56,905 nucleotides of DNA, taken from the NCBI RefSeq assembly GCF_000473085.1, contig NZ_AXBA01000012.1, forward strand, positions 1 through 56,905, written 5' to 3'. Made by a program: the position numbers and the translations under genes. Shown here in pieces: positions 18,118 to 26,601 of the stretch (its first letter is position 1; every line of letters begins with the position of its first letter). The stretch is from Azorhizobium doebereinerae UFLA1-100. Its GTDB lineage: Bacteria > Pseudomonadota > Alphaproteobacteria > Rhizobiales > Xanthobacteraceae. The notes beneath the pieces were generated by a model that was not told where the DNA came from, searched no databases, and saw only the letters and a list, made by a program, of their open reading frames with translations.

Positions 18118-20601
18118 ATGCCGTCCGTCACGGGTAAGAAAGCACTGGCGCTGGGCTTGGTTGCAGCGCTGCTGGGCGGAAGCCCGGTGTGGGCGCAGCA
18201 ACCCAGCACTTCCGCGCAGTCCGCGCAGTCCGCGCCGATCGGCGCGCCGGGCCTGGCCTGGCCCCGCAATTTCGATGTAGGCGACAACCGCCTGCAGCTC
18301 TACCAGCCGCAGATCGAGAGCTGGGAAGGCGACCTCATCGGTGGCCGCGCCGCCCTGGCCATCGGGCCGAAGGACGGCGCTCCGGTCTATGGCTATGCCC
18401 ATTTCACGGCGCGCGCGACCGTGGACAAGAGCGCCGGGCTCGTCCACCTGGAAGCCATCGCCGTCGACACGGTGGACGTGGCCACCGCGCCCCAGCAGGC
18501 CGGCGCGGTCCGCAAGGCACTGGAATCGCGGCTGCCCAAGAACGGCATCACCGTGGCGCTGGTGCAGTTGCAGGCGAGCTACGCGGTCAACAAGAAGATC
18601 GCCGACCTGCGCACGCAGCCGGTGCAGAACGAGCCCCCGAAGATCGTCTTCGTCAGCACGCTGACCATCCTGGTGCCCGTCGCCGGCCAGCCCGTGCTGC
18701 GGCCGGTGGACGGCGCGCGCGAGTTCCAGCGCGTCATCAACACCCAGCCCCTGCTGCTGAAGGATGCCGCCGGCACTTTCCACCTCCAGGCAGCCGGCGC
18801 CTGGTATGAAGCCCCCAGCCTCGCCGGCCCTTGGGTGGTGACGCCGCAGGTGCCCCAGGCGCTCCAGGCCGCGGCCAAGGCCGCCGTCAAGACGCAGAAG
18901 GCCGACCCGCTGCTGTCGCAGGACGGCAAGCCGGTCACGCCCCCGCCGGCGATCCGCGTCGCGACCGAGCCGACGGAACTGATCCAGACCAACGGCCAGC
19001 CCGAGTTGCTGCCGGTGGACGGCACCCAGCTGATGAGCATGAAGAATGCGGACCATGCGGTGTTCATGGACCCCAATTCCAATGCCTATTACGTGCTGAT
19101 CTCCGGCCGTTGGTTCCGCTCCACCAGCCTGGACGGGGCCTGGAGCTACGTGGCGAACGACGCCCTTCCGGCGGATTTCGCCAAGATCTCGACCAACGAT
19201 CCCAAGGCGAACGTCCTGGTGTCGGTGGCCGGCACGCCGCAAGCCAAGGAGGCGGCGATCGCCGCCACCATCCCGCAGACCGCCACGGTGAAGAAAACCA
19301 CCACCGCCAAGGTGAGCTATGACGGCGAGCCGAAGTTCGTCGCCATTCCCGGCACGGTGCTGAAATATGCGGTCAACACGCCCCAGCCCGTGATCCAGGT
19401 GGATCGCGGCACCTATTACATGGTCTCGCAGGGCGTGTGGTTCGTCGCCGCCAGCCCCATGGGGCCGTGGAAGGTGGCAACCTTCGTGCCGGAGGTGATC
19501 TATACGATCCCGATCACCTCGCCGATCTCCTACGTCACCTACGTCCGCATCTATTCGGTGCAGCCGGAGACGGTCGTGGTGGGCTACACCCCCGGCTACA
19601 TGGGCGTCATCGTCCAGCCCGGCGGCACGGTGGTCTACGGCACCGGCTATTATTGCAACGGCTATGTGGGCACCTACTGGTACGGCTGCCCGGCCACCTA
19701 TGGCTACGGCGCCGGCTTCTCCGTCGGCTCGGCGGTGGGCTTCGGCTTCGGCTTCGCCGCCGGCTGGGCCTGGGGCGCGGCGGTCACGCCCTATTGGGGT
19801 CCCTATTGGGGCGCCGGACCGTGGGGCGGCCATTGGGGCTATGTGAACGTCAACGCCGCCAACGTCTACGGGCGCTGGGGCGGCGACGCGGTGGTCGGCC
19901 ACGCCTGGGGCACGACGCCGTACGGGACGGAGTGGGGCGCGCGCGGCGTCGCCGGCACCACCGCCCGCGGCACCGATTTCCAGGGCCGCTCGGCCGCTGC
20001 CTTCAACCCCTACACCGGCAACTACGCCGCCGGGCGTGAAGGCAGCTACCACAATCCCTATACGGGCGCCTCCGGGGCCGGCCGCGCCGGCGTCGAGGGC
20101 AATGCCTACACGGGCAACTATGCCGCCGGCCGTGAGGGCGTGGAACACAACCCGGCCACGGGCTCCACCGAGGCGGCCCGCGCCGGCACGGTGGGCAATG
20201 CCTATACCGGCAATGCGGCCGCCGGCCGGCAGTCGGCGGGCTACAACACCACCACCGGCACCGCCCATGCCTCGCAGACCACGGCGACCCGCGTGGACGG
20301 CCAGGTGAATGTGGACAGCAAGGGCGTCGCCACCAACCAGCACACCGGAAACTCGGTCGCCTGGAACAATGGCAACGTCTACACGGACCACAACGGCAAC
20401 ATCTACCAGCACGACGGCTCCGGCTGGAGCCAGCGGTCGGGGAACAGCTGGCAGCCGGTGGACCGCTCCGCGGACATGAGCGGCCTCGACAGCGAACGCC
20501 AGGCCCGGGACTGGAGCAGCCAGCGCGCCTATGGCGGCGGCGACCGCTTCGGTGGCGGGGGCTACGGTGGTTTCCACGGCGGCGGCGGTTTCCGCCGCTG
20601 A
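18118..20601 (+). CDS. Large secreted repeat protein of unknown function
   Basis: 827 residues with a Sec signal peptide (hydrophobic core LALGLVAALLGG, cleavage near VWA-QQ). The first half repeats a module with motifs like YYVLISGRWF and YYMVSQGVWFVAASPMGPW. A Gly/Tyr/Trp-rich stretch follows (about residues 500-595). Three 32-residue repeats begin at residue 630 (DNA 20005, 20101, 20197), each opening N-x-Y-T-G-N. The tail is Gly-rich and ends FRR. This looks like an exported surface or periplasmic protein; carbohydrate binding is often suggested for similar proteins, but nothing here proves it. Confidence 0.8.
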   Translation: MPSVTGKKALALGLVAALLGGSPVWAQQPSTSAQSAQSAPIGAPGLAWPRNFDVGDNRLQLYQPQIESWEGDLIGGRAALAIGPKDGAPVYGYAHFTARATVDKSAGLVHLEAIAVDTVDVATAPQQAGAVRKALESRLPKNGITVALVQLQASYAVNKKIADLRTQPVQNEPPKIVFVSTLTILVPVAGQPVLRPVDGAREFQRVINTQPLLLKDAAGTFHLQAAGAWYEAPSLAGPWVVTPQVPQALQAAAKAAVKTQKADPLLSQDGKPVTPPPAIRVATEPTELIQTNGQPELLPVDGTQLMSMKNADHAVFMDPNSNAYYVLISGRWFRSTSLDGAWSYVANDALPADFAKISTNDPKANVLVSVAGTPQAKEAAIAATIPQTATVKKTTTAKVSYDGEPKFVAIPGTVLKYAVNTPQPVIQVDRGTYYMVSQGVWFVAASPMGPWKVATFVPEVIYTIPITSPISYVTYVRIYSVQPETVVVGYTPGYMGVIVQPGGTVVYGTGYYCNGYVGTYWYGCPATYGYGAGFSVGSAVGFGFGFAAGWAWGAAVTPYWGPYWGAGPWGGHWGYVNVNAANVYGRWGGDAVVGHAWGTTPYGTEWGARGVAGTTARGTDFQGRSAAAFNPYTGNYAAGREGSYHNPYTGASGAGRAGVEGNAYTGNYAAGREGVEHNPATGSTEAARAGTVGNAYTGNAAAGRQSAGYNTTTGTAHASQTTATRVDGQVNVDSKGVATNQHTGNSVAWNNGNVYTDHNGNIYQHDGSGWSQRSGNSWQPVDRSADMSGLDSERQARDWSSQRAYGGGDRFGGGGYGGFHGGGGFRR

Positions 20602-20646
20602 GCCCGACGCCGCATCAGCTCAAGACGAGACACACGAGCAAGACGA

Positions 20647-20675
20647 AACGGGCGGCCGGGAGGCCGCCCGTTTTC
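20647..20675 (+). terminator. Rho-independent terminator
   Basis: ACGGGCGGCC-GGGA-GGCCGCCCGT, a perfect ten-base-pair stem followed by TTTTC. It lies 47 bases after the secreted-protein gene. The A-rich 5' flank means it could also act on the convergent glucosyltransferase transcript. Confidence 0.85.
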
Positions 20676-20707
20676 ATGTCCGGTGGCCGTCCCGGTGGCC
20701 GCGCAGC

Positions 20708-22579
20708 CTAAGCCGCCTGCTCCAGGTGGTCCCGCGTGTCGGGACCGGCGAGGCGCCGCAGGATCAGCGGCATGCGCCGCTCCTCCGGAATGGCGCAGAG
20801 GCCGCGCGCCGCCAGCCATGCGCCCGTGCGCGGGTCGGCGGTGACCACCGCGAACGGCACCGCCAGCCAGCACCCCGCCAGCAGCGGCGCCGTCCAGAAC
20901 AGCAGGGCCGGCGCACAGACGGCCAGGGCGGCGCCGACCAGGAGGCCGAACAGGGTCTGGCCCCACAGGCCCCGCCACGCGCTGGCCCATGACAGGGCAT
21001 GGGCATCGCGCACCTGCCCGTTCCAGCCCGCCCTGACCCTGCCGAGGGTAAGCCCCACCAGGAAGCGCGTGGTGGCCAGCGCCGTGATGGCCCCGAGCAG
21101 CAGCGAGAACGTCATTTCGAGCAGCGCCGAGGCGAGGAAGCGGACCGGCCCGCCGTAGGCGGCCACGCCGCCGCGCGTCAGCGCCACGTCGAGCAGCCCC
21201 GCGAGCTTGGGGAACTGCCCCAGCAGCAGCAGGCCGCCATAGAACCATGCGGTTTCCGGCCCGAGCGCCTCGGCCGCCTCGGCGCTCAATCCGGCAGCGG
21301 CGAACGGCAGCACGGCGAGCGCGACGGGCACCGCGGGAACGCAGGCGAACATGAGCACCGCCCATAGCAACTGGAAACGGCTCACCGGCTTCAGGCCGGA
21401 CAGGCCCTGGAGACGCAGATACTGCATGTTGCCCAGGCACCAGCGCAGGTCCCGGGCCACGAATTCGGCAATGGTGGGAGGATTCTCCTCATAGCTCTCC
21501 CCTTCCACCGGCATCACCCGCACCTCGTAGCCGGCGCGGCGCATCAGCACCGCCTCCACCTGGTCGTGCGAGAGGATCGGCCCGCCGAGCGGCGGGCGGC
21601 CGGGCAGCACCGGCAGGTGGCAGGCGGCATGGAACGGCTTCACGCGGACCAGCGCGTTGTGCCCCCAGAACGGGCCGCAATCGCCGGTCCACCAGCTTGC
21701 CCCCAGCGTGTAGCAGCGCATGCCGTGCCGCATGCCGAACTGGAAAATGCGGGCAAAGGCGCTGGCGCTCGGCATGCCCACCACGAGGCTTTGCAGGATG
21801 CCGATGCGCGGATGCCGGTCCAGGATGCGCGCCATGGCGAGGATGGCGGACGCCCCCATCACGCTGTCCGCGTCCAACGGCAGCATGTAGTCATAGTCCG
21901 CGCCCCATCGCTCGCAGAAGTCGCGGATGTTGCCGGCCTTGAAGCCTTCGTTGGTATCGCGACGCCGGTAGTGGATGCGCCGGCCGGCGTCCGCCTCGCA
22001 CCAGCGCGCCACCTCCGCTTCCTCGGCCTGGGCGACGTCGGGCCGAGACGTGTCGCTGAGCAGGAAATAGTCGAACTGGAGCCCGTGCGCCGTGGCGTCG
22101 AGGTCCGCCTTGACCGCCTTCAGACGCGCCACCGCCCGCGCCGGGTCCTCGTTGCGCAGCGTCATCAGGATGGCGGTACGGCCGGCGACGCGGCCCTCCT
22201 CGCGCGCGCCGCGCAGGAAGGGGGCGGCAACCTCCACGCCGCCGCGCGCCACGTGGGCGAGGACAAGGCCGATGGCGGCGTTCCAGAAACCAATCGCGAT
22301 CCAGGGCGTTGCCATGAGCACGCAGAGGAAGAGGAGGATGTCCGCCACCCGCCAGCCGGCCAGCCCCGCCAGATGCGCCGCCACGAGCCCGATCGCCGCC
22401 CAGGTGGCAAGGTTGAGCGCCAGGACGAGCAGCCGGCGGCCGGCCAGCGAGGGTGATCCGTGAAAAACAACGGGATCGTGTTCGGCCGTTTCAGGATCTT
22501 GACGTAACACATGTGCATGCTGCGCAGTGGCACTGGGCCGGGACACACCCCGGCGCTTCGACATCGGCCGTGACGGCAT
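20708..22579 (-). CDS. mdoH: Glucans biosynthesis glucosyltransferase H (OpgH/MdoH-like)
   Basis: 623 residues from MPSRPMSKRRG at 22579, preceded by AGGGA. The order is two N-terminal membrane helices, a GT2 domain (RTAILMTLRNEDP, FLLSDTSRPD, LPLDADSVM, GPFWGHNALVR, then RDLRW in place of QxxRW), and several C-terminal helices. OpgH makes the beta-1,2-glucan backbone of osmoregulated periplasmic glucans. The usual partner opgG/mdoG is not next to it here. It is transcribed divergently from the dehydrogenase at 22646. Confidence 0.88.
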   Translation of the reverse strand: MPSRPMSKRRGVSRPSATAQHAHVLRQDPETAEHDPVVFHGSPSLAGRRLLVLALNLATWAAIGLVAAHLAGLAGWRVADILLFLCVLMATPWIAIGFWNAAIGLVLAHVARGGVEVAAPFLRGAREEGRVAGRTAILMTLRNEDPARAVARLKAVKADLDATAHGLQFDYFLLSDTSRPDVAQAEEAEVARWCEADAGRRIHYRRRDTNEGFKAGNIRDFCERWGADYDYMLPLDADSVMGASAILAMARILDRHPRIGILQSLVVGMPSASAFARIFQFGMRHGMRCYTLGASWWTGDCGPFWGHNALVRVKPFHAACHLPVLPGRPPLGGPILSHDQVEAVLMRRAGYEVRVMPVEGESYEENPPTIAEFVARDLRWCLGNMQYLRLQGLSGLKPVSRFQLLWAVLMFACVPAVPVALAVLPFAAAGLSAEAAEALGPETAWFYGGLLLLGQFPKLAGLLDVALTRGGVAAYGGPVRFLASALLEMTFSLLLGAITALATTRFLVGLTLGRVRAGWNGQVRDAHALSWASAWRGLWGQTLFGLLVGAALAVCAPALLFWTAPLLAGCWLAVPFAVVTADPRTGAWLAARGLCAIPEERRMPLILRRLAGPDTRDHLEQAA

Positions 22580-22645
22580 TGCGGATCCCTGGCGCGGAAT
22601 TCGGGGGAACGGGCAGTGAGGCGATACTCTCAGGAAGGTGTCCGA

Positions 22646-23656
22646 ATGGAAGCACAATCCGCACGCGAACGCTTGGCTCAAGCTCACTCTTCAGCGAGTG
22701 CCCTTTGGTACGTCGGGCCGCGCCGCGCGGATCTTCGCCGTGAGGATCTTCCTCTTCCGGGCCCTGATGAACTGCTGGTGGCAGCGCAATGGAGCGCGCT
22801 CAGCCGGGGGACGGAGCGGCTCGTCTTCTCCGGCCTTGTCGGCCCGTGCCACAGGGAGCGCATGCGCGCGCCCATGCAGGATGGCGAATTCCCCTTCCCG
22901 GTGAAATACGGCTATTGCAGCGTCGGGCAGGTGGAGGCCGGCGGGCCACGCTTCCTCGGCCGCAACGTCTTCGTGCTGCATCCCCACCAGGACCGCTTCG
23001 TGGTGAAGCGGGACGACGTGGTGCTGGTGCCCGAGGCGGTGCCCGCCCGCCGGGCGACGCTCGCGGCCAACATGGAGACCGCGCTGAATGCGCTCTGGGA
23101 CAGCGGCGCTGGCGCTGGCGACCGCATCATCGTGGTCGGGGCGGGACTGATCGGGCTGCTCATCACCTTCCTCGCCGCCGGCCTGCCGGGAGCCGAGGTG
23201 GTGGCGGTGGATCCTGACCCGGCTCGCGGCGCCCTGGCGCGGGCGTTCGGCGCACGCTTCACCGACCGGGCGGATGCGGCGGGCGAGGCGGACGTGGTGT
23301 TCCACACCAGCGCCTGTTCGGAAGGGCTCGCCGCGGCATTGGCCTGCTGCGCCATGGAGGCGAGCCTGGTGGAAGTGAGTTGGTATGGCGACGCGCCCGT
23401 GACGGTGGCGCTCGGCGGCAACTTCCACGCCAAGCGGCTGCGGCTGATCTCCTCCCAGGTCGGCGCCGTGCCGGCGCCCCGCGCCCCGCGCTGGCCGCTG
23501 AAGCGGCGCCTCGCCAAGGCCCTCGATCTGCTCGCCGACCCGCGCCTCGATGCGCTCATCACCGAGGAAGTGGCGTTCGCCGATCTGCCGGATGCGCTGG
23601 AGCGTATCCTGGGGGACGGCCCGCCCGGCGTCGCCACAGTCGTGCGCTATTCCTGA
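22646..23656 (+). CDS. Zinc-type alcohol dehydrogenase-like protein (MDR superfamily)
   Basis: 336 residues from ATG 22646, behind AGGAAGG. It is a medium-chain dehydrogenase/reductase: a GroES-like N-terminal domain (LSRGTERLVFSG), then a Rossmann fold with IIVVGAGLIGLLITFLAAG and an acidic AVDPD that favours NAD(H). The Cys-rich structural zinc loop of classical ADHs is not evident. It heads a tight four-gene operon with a PTPS-like protein, a glycosyltransferase and a methyltransferase, so it probably oxidises or reduces a pathway intermediate. Confidence 0.82.
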   Translation: MEAQSARERLAQAHSSASALWYVGPRRADLRREDLPLPGPDELLVAAQWSALSRGTERLVFSGLVGPCHRERMRAPMQDGEFPFPVKYGYCSVGQVEAGGPRFLGRNVFVLHPHQDRFVVKRDDVVLVPEAVPARRATLAANMETALNALWDSGAGAGDRIIVVGAGLIGLLITFLAAGLPGAEVVAVDPDPARGALARAFGARFTDRADAAGEADVVFHTSACSEGLAAALACCAMEASLVEVSWYGDAPVTVALGGNFHAKRLRLISSQVGAVPAPRAPRWPLKRRLAKALDLLADPRLDALITEEVAFADLPDALERILGDGPPGVATVVRYS

Positions 23657-23692
23657 GCCGCTTCCCTGTCCATCGTCCGCCGGAGTGCCCTC

Positions 23693-24127
23693 TTGCCCAA
23701 CGCCCCCCTTGCCAGCGGCCCGCTTTATGCGGTGGAAGTCCGGGACCACATCATGATCGCCCACAGCTTCAAGGGCGGCCTCTTCGGCCCCGCCCAGGCG
23801 CTGCACGGGGCGACCTTCGTGGTGGATGTCGCCTTCATGAGCGAGAACCTCACGCCCGAGGGCGTGGTGGTGGACATCGGCCGGGCCACCGAGGCGCTCA
23901 AGGCGGTGCTGGGCCCGCTCAACTACCGCAACCTCGACGACGAACCCGCCTTCGCCGGCCGCAACACCACCACCGAAGTGGTTGCCCGGCACATCTTCGA
24001 TGCCATGGCGGCGGCCGCGCGCGAGGGCCGTCTCGGCACCGGAGGCGACCGGCTGTCCCGGCTGCGCGTGACCCTGCACGAATCCCATGCGGCCCGCGCC
24101 TGGTTCGAAGGACCCATCGGCGCATGA
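23693..24127 (+). CDS. 6-pyruvoyl-tetrahydropterin synthase/QueD-fold protein lacking catalytic residues
   Basis: 144 residues from a TTG start, preceded by CGGAG; no better start fits. The PTPS/QueD fold is clear from IMIAHSF, LHGATFVVDV, NLDDEPAF, NTTTEVVARHIFDAM and VTLHES. By eye against QueD, the catalytic Cys is Ala, the HGH zinc pair is HGA, and the LDH catalytic Asp-His is LNY. Only two zinc His and the substrate-binding Glu remain. Normal dihydroneopterin-triphosphate chemistry therefore seems unlikely. It may bind a related pterin or pyrimidine, or catalyse something different. It overlaps the next gene as ATGA. Confidence 0.85.
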   Translation: MPNAPLASGPLYAVEVRDHIMIAHSFKGGLFGPAQALHGATFVVDVAFMSENLTPEGVVVDIGRATEALKAVLGPLNYRNLDDEPAFAGRNTTTEVVARHIFDAMAAAAREGRLGTGGDRLSRLRVTLHESHAARAWFEGPIGA

Positions 24128-25179
24128 GGGCAATCCTGGCCTTTCCCGGCACGCTCGACACGCCCACGGGCGGCTATGCCTACGACCGCGCGGTGCTCAA
24201 GGCCCTCCCCGGGCAAGGGGTCGCGATCGCGCCGCTGGCGCTGCCCCCGGCCTTTCCCTTTGCCGACCCTGCCGACCTCGATACCACGGCGCGGCACCTC
24301 CGCGCCGCGCCGCCGGACAGTGTCCTGCTGATCGACGGGCTCGCCCTCGGCGTGCTGCCGGCGGACATGCTGCGGGCGCTGGAGCAGCCGGTGGTCGCGC
24401 TGATCCACCACCCGCTGGCCCGTGAGGCCGGGCTCTCCGACGGGCAGAAGGCCCGCTTCGCGGCGAGCGAGCGGGCGGCGCTCTCCGCCTGCGCCGGGGT
24501 CATCGCCACCAGCCCCGCCACGGGGCGGGATCTGACGGCCCATTACGACGTCGCTCCCCACCGCCTCACCATCGCCGAGCCCGGCGTCGCCCCCGCGCCC
24601 CGCGCGGCGGCGGACGGCGACCCACCGCGCCTTCTCGCCGTCGGATCGGTCATCCCGCGCAAGAATTACGCGGGCCTTGTGGAGGCACTGGCGCAGGCCC
24701 GTGATCTCCGCTGGCAGCTCACCATCATCGGCGGCCTCGGTTTCGCGCCCGACACGGTGGCGGAGGTGCGGGCCCGCATCGCGCGTCATCAATTGGGCGA
24801 TCGCGTCACCCTTCATGGCGCGGTCGCGCCCGAGGCGCTGGAAGCGGCCTATGCGGCCTGCGACCTGTTCGTTCATCCCTCGCTTTACGAAGGCTACGGC
24901 ATGGTGCTGGCCGATGCCCTGCGCCGCGGCCTGCCGATGATCTGCACCACCGGCGGGGCAGCCGGCGAGACGGTGCCGGACGGCGCGGCCCTCAAGGTCC
25001 CGCCCGGCGACACGGCGGCCCTGGCTGCCGCGCTGCGGTCCCTGCTGGCTGCGCCGGCCGAACGCCGCCGGCTGGCGGATGCCGCGGCCCTTGCCGGTCG
25101 CGCCCTGCCCACCTGGGACGACACGGCGGCACGCATCGCCGCCGCATTGCGCGCCGTGCGCCACGCGGTGACGGCATGA
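24124..25179 (+). CDS. Glycosyltransferase family 4
   Basis: 351 residues, GT-B fold. The N-terminal acceptor domain opens with ILAFPGTLDTPTGGYAYDR. The C-terminal donor domain has LAVGSVIPRKNYAGLVEAL and HPSLYEGYGMVLADAL. The second acidic residue of the usual E-x7-E motif is Asp here. GT4 enzymes use NDP-sugars with retention. Overlaps of four bases with both the PTPS-like gene upstream and the methyltransferase downstream imply one translationally coupled unit. In this context the acceptor may be a pterin- or flavin-like molecule rather than a polysaccharide, which is inference. Confidence 0.88.
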   Translation: MRAILAFPGTLDTPTGGYAYDRAVLKALPGQGVAIAPLALPPAFPFADPADLDTTARHLRAAPPDSVLLIDGLALGVLPADMLRALEQPVVALIHHPLAREAGLSDGQKARFAASERAALSACAGVIATSPATGRDLTAHYDVAPHRLTIAEPGVAPAPRAAADGDPPRLLAVGSVIPRKNYAGLVEALAQARDLRWQLTIIGGLGFAPDTVAEVRARIARHQLGDRVTLHGAVAPEALEAAYAACDLFVHPSLYEGYGMVLADALRRGLPMICTTGGAAGETVPDGAALKVPPGDTAALAAALRSLLAAPAERRRLADAAALAGRALPTWDDTAARIAAALRAVRHAVTA

Positions 25180-26042
25180 GCGGCTTCTCCACCGACTGGC
25201 TCGCCCTGCGCGAGCATGCCGACCTGCGGGCACGCGATACCAGCCTCGCCCGCCTTCTCGGGGATCACCTGACCCGCCAGAGCCCCGTGCGAGTCGTGGA
25301 TGTGGGCGCCGGAACGGGCGCCAACCTGCGCGCCACCGCCCCCTATCTCGGCCCGCTGCAAAGCTGGCATCTGCTCGATCACGACCCCGAGCTGCTGGCG
25401 GCGGCGGGCAGCGCGCTCGCCGCCTGGGCGGACGAGGCCGAAATCGAAGGCAGCGGCCTGTTCCTCACCCGGGGGGCGCAGCACATCCACGTCACCGTGG
25501 AACTGGTGGACCTGTCCGCCCATCCGGAGGCGGCCGCCTCCCGCGCGCCGCATCTGGTCACGGCCTCCGCCTTCTTCGACCTCGCGTCCGCCGCCTGGAT
25601 CGAGCGTTTCACGGCGGCGGTGGCGCGGGCGCAGGCGGTGTTCTTCACCGTGCTCACCTGCGACGGGCGCAACGACTGGGCCCCGCCCCATGCCACCGAC
25701 GCCGCCGTTGCCGCAGCCTTCCGCACCCATCAGGGACGCGACAAGGGCTTTGGCCCCGCCGCCGGCGATGTGGCCACCGACCTGCTGCTGCATGCCTTCC
25801 ACCAGCATGGCTACGAGACCCGCGTGCAGGACAGCCCCTGGCTGCTCGACGCCGCCGATGCCGCCGACCGCCGCCTCATGGCGGCGCTCGCCACGGGCAC
25901 CGCCGACGCGGCGGGTGAGACGGGCTTCGTCCCGCCCGCGCGGCTCGACGCCTGGCTCGAAGCCCGGCAGGAGGCCCGGCAGTGCCGCATCGGCCATGCG
26001 GACCTTCTCGCCTGGCCGAAGACATCCCCCCAGCGGCGCTAG
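25176..26042 (+). CDS. Class I SAM-dependent methyltransferase
   Basis: 288 residues. Motif I VVDVGAGTGANLRATA and the acidic LLDHDPELL at the end of strand 2 define the SAM site. VTASAFFDLAS corresponds to motif IV. The start overlaps the glycosyltransferase stop (ATGA), so the product most likely modifies the same metabolite. The target atom cannot be deduced. The stop is 13 bp from the convergent cytochrome b561 gene. Confidence 0.85.
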   Translation: MSGFSTDWLALREHADLRARDTSLARLLGDHLTRQSPVRVVDVGAGTGANLRATAPYLGPLQSWHLLDHDPELLAAAGSALAAWADEAEIEGSGLFLTRGAQHIHVTVELVDLSAHPEAAASRAPHLVTASAFFDLASAAWIERFTAAVARAQAVFFTVLTCDGRNDWAPPHATDAAVAAAFRTHQGRDKGFGPAAGDVATDLLLHAFHQHGYETRVQDSPWLLDAADAADRRLMAALATGTADAAGETGFVPPARLDAWLEARQEARQCRIGHADLLAWPKTSPQRR

Positions 26043-26055
26043 ACGGTGTGGAGGT

Positions 26056-26601
26056 TCAGCGGCTGAGGCCGGGCAGCATGCGCGACAGCACGCCGTCGCG
26101 CCGGATGATGCCGTGATAGAGCCCGCCGGCGATGTGGGCGAGCACCAGGAGCGTCATGAAGAATCCGAGATAGGCGTGGATGTTGCCGTACAGATCCGAC
26201 ATGGCCTCGTTCTTCGGCACGAGGTTCGGCAAGGTAAACAAGCCGAACACGCTGACCTGCGCGCCGAAGGCCGAGGACGAGGCCCAGCCCAGCAGCGGCA
26301 TGATGAAGATCAGCGCATAGAGCAGATGGTGGACCGAATTGGCCGCGCGCCACTGCCAGTCGGGAATGCCCTCCGGGCGTGGCGGCGTGCCGAGGGCGAC
26401 CCGCACCGCCACGCGCAGAACCGAAAGGGTGAGAATCAGGATGCCCACGGATCGGTGCAGGTCGAACAGGCGGTCCTGCGCCGGCCCCGAAGGCAGGTTC
26501 ATCATGGCGATGCCGGCCGGGATCACGAACAGCACGGCGAGCGCCGTGAGCCAATGGATCCACCTAGCCGGTCGAGCATAAGGCACGATTTGCGTCGTCA
26601 T
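26056..26601 (-). CDS. Cytochrome b561 family protein
   Basis: 181 residues from MTTQIVPYARPARWIHW at 26601, behind GGGAGGGAG. It is a four-helix di-haem b membrane protein; His in RWIHWL, LHRSVG, VHHLLY and IHAYLG/LAHIAGGLYH are suitable haem ligands. Family members pass electrons between quinol and periplasmic acceptors. Its first 38 bases overlap the 3' end of the RibD-like gene, so the two are expressed together. Confidence 0.88.
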   Translation of the reverse strand: MTTQIVPYARPARWIHWLTALAVLFVIPAGIAMMNLPSGPAQDRLFDLHRSVGILILTLSVLRVAVRVALGTPPRPEGIPDWQWRAANSVHHLLYALIFIMPLLGWASSSAFGAQVSVFGLFTLPNLVPKNEAMSDLYGNIHAYLGFFMTLLVLAHIAGGLYHGIIRRDGVLSRMLPGLSR

